Positions 25,245 through 27,535 of a stretch of DNA of 27,535 bases are shown piece by piece. Every line of letters starts with the position of its first letter. Position 1 is the stretch's first letter. The DNA is from JBIKWM01 sp044356305. Lineage in GTDB: Bacteria; Bacteroidota; Bacteroidia; UBA10329. The position numbers and the translations under genes are program-made. Under the pieces are notes generated by a model that saw only the letters and a list, made by a program, of their open reading frames with translations, ran no database searches and had not been told where the DNA came from. The stretch is taken from the NCBI GenBank assembly GCA_044356305.1, contig JBIKWM010000041.1:1-27535 (forward strand), read 5' to 3'.

Positions 25245-26039
25245 ATGGCAAACGGATTATTGACCGGAAAGAAAGGCATCATTTTCGGGGCGCTGGACGA
25301 CCGCTCCATAGCGTGGAAAGTGGCCGAGCACGTGCATGCCCAGGGCGGTGAGTTTGTGCTGACCAACGCACCCGTGGCCCTGCGCATGGGCACCATCAAC
25401 CAACTGGCCGAGAAGACAGGCGCCACCGTCATTCCGGCCGATGTGACGGTGATGGAGGACCTCGATGCCCTCGTGGCCCAGAGCAAGGAACGCTTCGGTG
25501 GGCTCGATTTTGTGCTGCACAGCGTGGGCATGTCGCCCAATGTGCGCAAGGGCCGCAGCTACAACGACCTCAACTACGACTTCTACCACAAGACCATCGA
25601 CATATCGGCCATGAGCCTGCACCGTGTGCTGCAGACCTGCATGAAGCACGATGCCCTGAACGAGTGGGCCAGCGTGGTGGCCCTCACCTACATTGCCGCA
25701 CAGCGCACCTACCCGGGCTATGGCGACATGGCTGATGCCAAGGCCATGCTCGAAAGCATTGCCCGCAGTTTCGGCTACCATTACGGCTATGCCAAGAATG
25801 TGCGGGTCAACAGCGTGTCGCAGTCGCCCACGGTGACCACCGCAGGCAGCGGGGTGGCGGGGTTCGATGATTTCATTGGCGAGGCCGAGAAACGCTCGCC
25901 CCTTGGCAATGCCACGGCCGATGAGTGTGCCGATTTCTGCGTGGCCCTCTTCTCTGACCTCACCCGCAAGGTGACCATGCAGAACCTGTTTCACGATGGC
26001 GGCTACAGCAACGTGGGCGCTGCGCTGCCCAATACCTGA
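25245..26039 (+). CDS. fabI: Enoyl-[acyl-carrier-protein] reductase FabI
   Basis: This 264-residue short-chain dehydrogenase-family enzyme performs the last reduction of fatty acid elongation in the cytoplasm, using NADH or NADPH. The N-terminal cofactor-binding loop reads GALDDRSIAW (15-24), the FabI type. The active site has Y149, Y159 and K166 (Y-x6-K), as in FabI rather than FabL or FabV. The segment NAPVALRMG is like Bacteroidota FabI. The C-terminus ends NVGAALPNT. The stop overlaps the next start in TGATG, so translation is coupled to the downstream membrane desaturase. Confidence 0.95.
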   Translation: MANGLLTGKKGIIFGALDDRSIAWKVAEHVHAQGGEFVLTNAPVALRMGTINQLAEKTGATVIPADVTVMEDLDALVAQSKERFGGLDFVLHSVGMSPNVRKGRSYNDLNYDFYHKTIDISAMSLHRVLQTCMKHDALNEWASVVALTYIAAQRTYPGYGDMADAKAMLESIARSFGYHYGYAKNVRVNSVSQSPTVTTAGSGVAGFDDFIGEAEKRSPLGNATADECADFCVALFSDLTRKVTMQNLFHDGGYSNVGAALPNT

Positions 26040-26908
26040 TGCTGAAAGAACGCGCTGACCTACAGAGTGTGGCCTACATGGTGGTCACCACATTGCTGTT
26101 TGCGCTGCTGTGGGCGGGCGCTGCACAGATGGGCGCATGGCCATGGTGGGCCACCTACATGGTGTACCTGCACCTGAGTGTGGCCGTGGCCGTGATGGTG
26201 CACAACCACAAGCATGTGCCGATGTGGAAGAACCGGATGCTGAACATCCTCACCGACAATTGGCTCACCATCTTCTATGGTTTCCCGGTGTTTGCCTGGG
26301 TGCCCACGCACATGCAGAACCACCACGTGCATGTTAACACCGAGCAGGACTACACCCGCACCTGGCGCTACACCGACCGCAATAATCTGCTCACGCTGCT
26401 CAGCTACCCCACCCTCAGCGGCCGCGATCAGCAGCCTGCCGTGGTGGCCTACTACAGGCGGCAGTGGACCGATGACCGGCCCAAGTTCTGGCTATTGACC
26501 CTGCAACTGGCGTGTCTGGCCGTATGGACCGCTGGCTGGCTGATCGTGGACTGGCGCAAGGCGCTGCTGTATGTGGTGGTGCCGCAGCAGGTGTCGCTGT
26601 TCTCGGTGCTCATATTCAACTACGTGCAGCACATACATGCCGATGAGACCGACCCCTACAACAACTCGCGCAACATAACGGGGTGGGCACTCAACACCTT
26701 TCTGCTCAACAACGGCCTGCACACCGCCCACCACCTGGCCCCGGGCCTGCACTGGAGCAAGCTGCCGCAGAAACACCGCGAGATAGCCCACCGCATCGAC
26801 CCGCGCCTCAACGAGGTGAGCCTGTGGTGGTTCCTGATACGCAGCTACATACTTGGCATGGTGGTGCCCTCGTGTCGCACCACCGATCTGCGCAGGGCCC
26901 GCGCCTGA
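26039..26908 (+). CDS. Membrane fatty acid desaturase family protein
   Basis: The 289-residue membrane protein has hydrophobic helices at about 11-30, 37-54, 152-170 and 176-195. It carries the three histidine boxes of membrane desaturases: HNHKH (H55-H59), HMQNHH (H91-H96) and HTAHH (H228-H232), plus HIHADE near 198. These bind the di-iron centre for O2-dependent desaturation of fatty acyl chains. Regioselectivity and whether the substrate is acyl-lipid, acyl-CoA or acyl-ACP cannot be read. Coupling to fabI by one-base overlap (TGATG) suggests linkage of chain synthesis to membrane lipid modification. The C-terminus is rich in Arg. Confidence 0.88.
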   Translation: MLKERADLQSVAYMVVTTLLFALLWAGAAQMGAWPWWATYMVYLHLSVAVAVMVHNHKHVPMWKNRMLNILTDNWLTIFYGFPVFAWVPTHMQNHHVHVNTEQDYTRTWRYTDRNNLLTLLSYPTLSGRDQQPAVVAYYRRQWTDDRPKFWLLTLQLACLAVWTAGWLIVDWRKALLYVVVPQQVSLFSVLIFNYVQHIHADETDPYNNSRNITGWALNTFLLNNGLHTAHHLAPGLHWSKLPQKHREIAHRIDPRLNEVSLWWFLIRSYILGMVVPSCRTTDLRRARA

Positions 26909-26918
26909 GCCACGGCCC

Positions 26919-26926
26919 TACCTTTG
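26919..26926 (+). promoter_or_regulatory. Putative -7 box of a leaderless transcript (Kazal-type gene)
   Basis: TACCTTTG matches TAnnTTTG perfectly and is followed by CCCC and then ATG at 26931, a four-base gap. It falls in the short gap after the desaturase stop, suggesting a separate promoter. No -33 TTG was found at the usual spacing. Confidence 0.55.
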
Positions 26927-26930
26927 CCCC

Positions 26931-27407
26931 ATGTTGCGCAGGGTGCTGATGGTATTGTTCCTCTTGCCCATGGTGGCACGGGCCCAGTTTGTCAATACCT
27001 GTGTCGACACGCTCATCACCCCCACCTCTACCCCGCCCTGCTACCCTGATTTTCTGCCCGTGTGCGGCTGCGATGGCAACACGTACCGCAATGCCTGTTT
27101 CGCTGATTTTGCCGGGGTGCTGCAATACGAGTATGTGCCGTGCGATGGGGTGGCGATCAACATCACCCAGAACCCCGTGTTCGATTTCCTGTACCTCGAT
27201 GTGGCCACGCGCTTCGGTACCGATGTGCAGCTCTGGATCATCGACATATACGGCACCCTCTATGCCGAGTACTACCTGCAGGAGGTGGAGCTGCAACAGG
27301 TGGTCATACCCACCTACTCATTCAAGCGCGGGGCATACGTGGTGCTGGCCGAGAGCTATGGGGCCACGGCCTATAAGAAGTTCCTGAATTACCCCAGAGG
27401 GGAGTGA
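26931..27407 (+). CDS. Secreted Kazal-type serine protease inhibitor-like protein with T9SS-like C-terminal domain
   Basis: From ATG 26931 the product has 158 residues. The in-frame ATG at 26853 lies inside the desaturase gene and would bury the signal peptide. The signal peptide is MLRRVLMVLFLLPMVARAQ. The Kazal part has C24, C37, C45, C47, C56 and C71, with CGCDGNTYRNAC matching the C-x6-Y-x3-C core and the CGCDG start usual in bacterial Kazal domains. The C-terminal 75 residues (NPVFDFLYLDV, IIDIYGTLY, KRGAYVVLAE, YKKFLNY) resemble a T9SS type A sorting domain with a short extra tail. It probably inhibits extracellular serine proteases; the target is unknown. The -7 box fixes the start. 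Confidence 0.82.
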   Translation: MLRRVLMVLFLLPMVARAQFVNTCVDTLITPTSTPPCYPDFLPVCGCDGNTYRNACFADFAGVLQYEYVPCDGVAINITQNPVFDFLYLDVATRFGTDVQLWIIDIYGTLYAEYYLQEVELQQVVIPTYSFKRGAYVVLAESYGATAYKKFLNYPRGE

Positions 27408-27438
27408 GGGGGGGGTTCTAAGCCCACATTCATTGGAC

Positions 27439-27461
27439 CATAAGCAAAAGAACTGCTTATG
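27439..27461. repeat. Eight-base inverted repeat after the Kazal gene
   Basis: CATAAGCA (27439-27446) and TGCTTATG (27454-27461) form a perfect eight-base stem with a seven-base loop, 31 bases after the stop codon. There is no T-tract, so terminator function is uncertain. The rest of the window to 27535 shows no supported gene. Confidence 0.45.
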
Positions 27462-27535
27462 TGAGCTTTGGGAACAATAGGGAACCCTGAGTGGAAAACG
27501 TAGACCAGGTCTTTTGCCCGCGGGGACCGGCCGAG

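Noticed and set aside
25257..25994. Minus-strand open frame of 245 codons opposite fabI
   Set aside because: fabI is unambiguous on the plus strand; the antisense frame has no family features.
26853..26930. Upstream start for the Kazal-type protein
   Set aside because: It lies inside the desaturase gene and would place 26 residues before a clear signal peptide; a perfect -7 box sits just before ATG 26931.

Overview
The window looks like a chromosomal stretch of a moderately GC-rich member of the Bacteroidota, probably of the Flavobacteriales or a close relative. The evidence is the set of secreted proteins with C-terminal type IX secretion (T9SS) sorting domains, the SprB-type repeats, the coaBC-DUF4835(PorD)-recN gene order, the near absence of Shine-Dalgarno sequences, and repeated matches to the Bacteroidota -7 promoter box TAnnTTTG. 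No tRNA, rRNA, CRISPR array, insertion sequence or prophage was seen.

Layout, left to right. (1) 1-1700, minus strand: a truncated secreted lysyl-endopeptidase-like serine protease, a 42-residue single-pass membrane protein and a MazG-type pyrophosphohydrolase. (2) 1750-5270, plus strand: a small two-helix membrane protein, then a secreted M48-type metalloprotease translationally coupled to a putative outer-membrane protein. (3) 5430-9200, plus strand: a housekeeping operon in which coenzyme A biosynthesis coaBC is split into two overlapping genes, followed by a DUF4835/PorD-like gene and recN. (4) 9270-11815: an ElaA-like acetyltransferase, then a minus-strand OmpR-type response regulator and sensor kinase. 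(5) 12044-13969: a RecQ helicase without an HRDC domain. (6) 14191-19800: an 1869-residue mosaic secreted protein, followed by a terminator. (7) 20008-23023, minus strand: a fatty acid hydroxylase/sterol desaturase-family membrane enzyme, a DUF2147 protein and a FadD-type acyl-CoA ligase. (8) 23207-27407, plus strand: an SRPBCC-like protein, a T9SS cargo protein, fabI coupled to a membrane fatty acid desaturase, and a Kazal-type inhibitor with a T9SS-like tail.

Two themes recur. The first is protein export through T9SS: a protease, a giant repeat protein, a repeat/propeller-like protein and a protease inhibitor, plus the PorD-like component. The second is lipid metabolism: FabI, desaturase, hydroxylase and FadD lie within about 7 kb but in several transcription units, so joint action is an inference.

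The most distinctive observations are a promoter/start arrangement in which a -7-like box lies exactly four bases before the ATG of four genes, predicting leaderless mRNAs; the split coaBC; the coupled 42-residue membrane protein; and the architecture of the giant glycine-rich/SprB/Ig-like protein. I did not find a convincing new multi-gene defence or mobile system.
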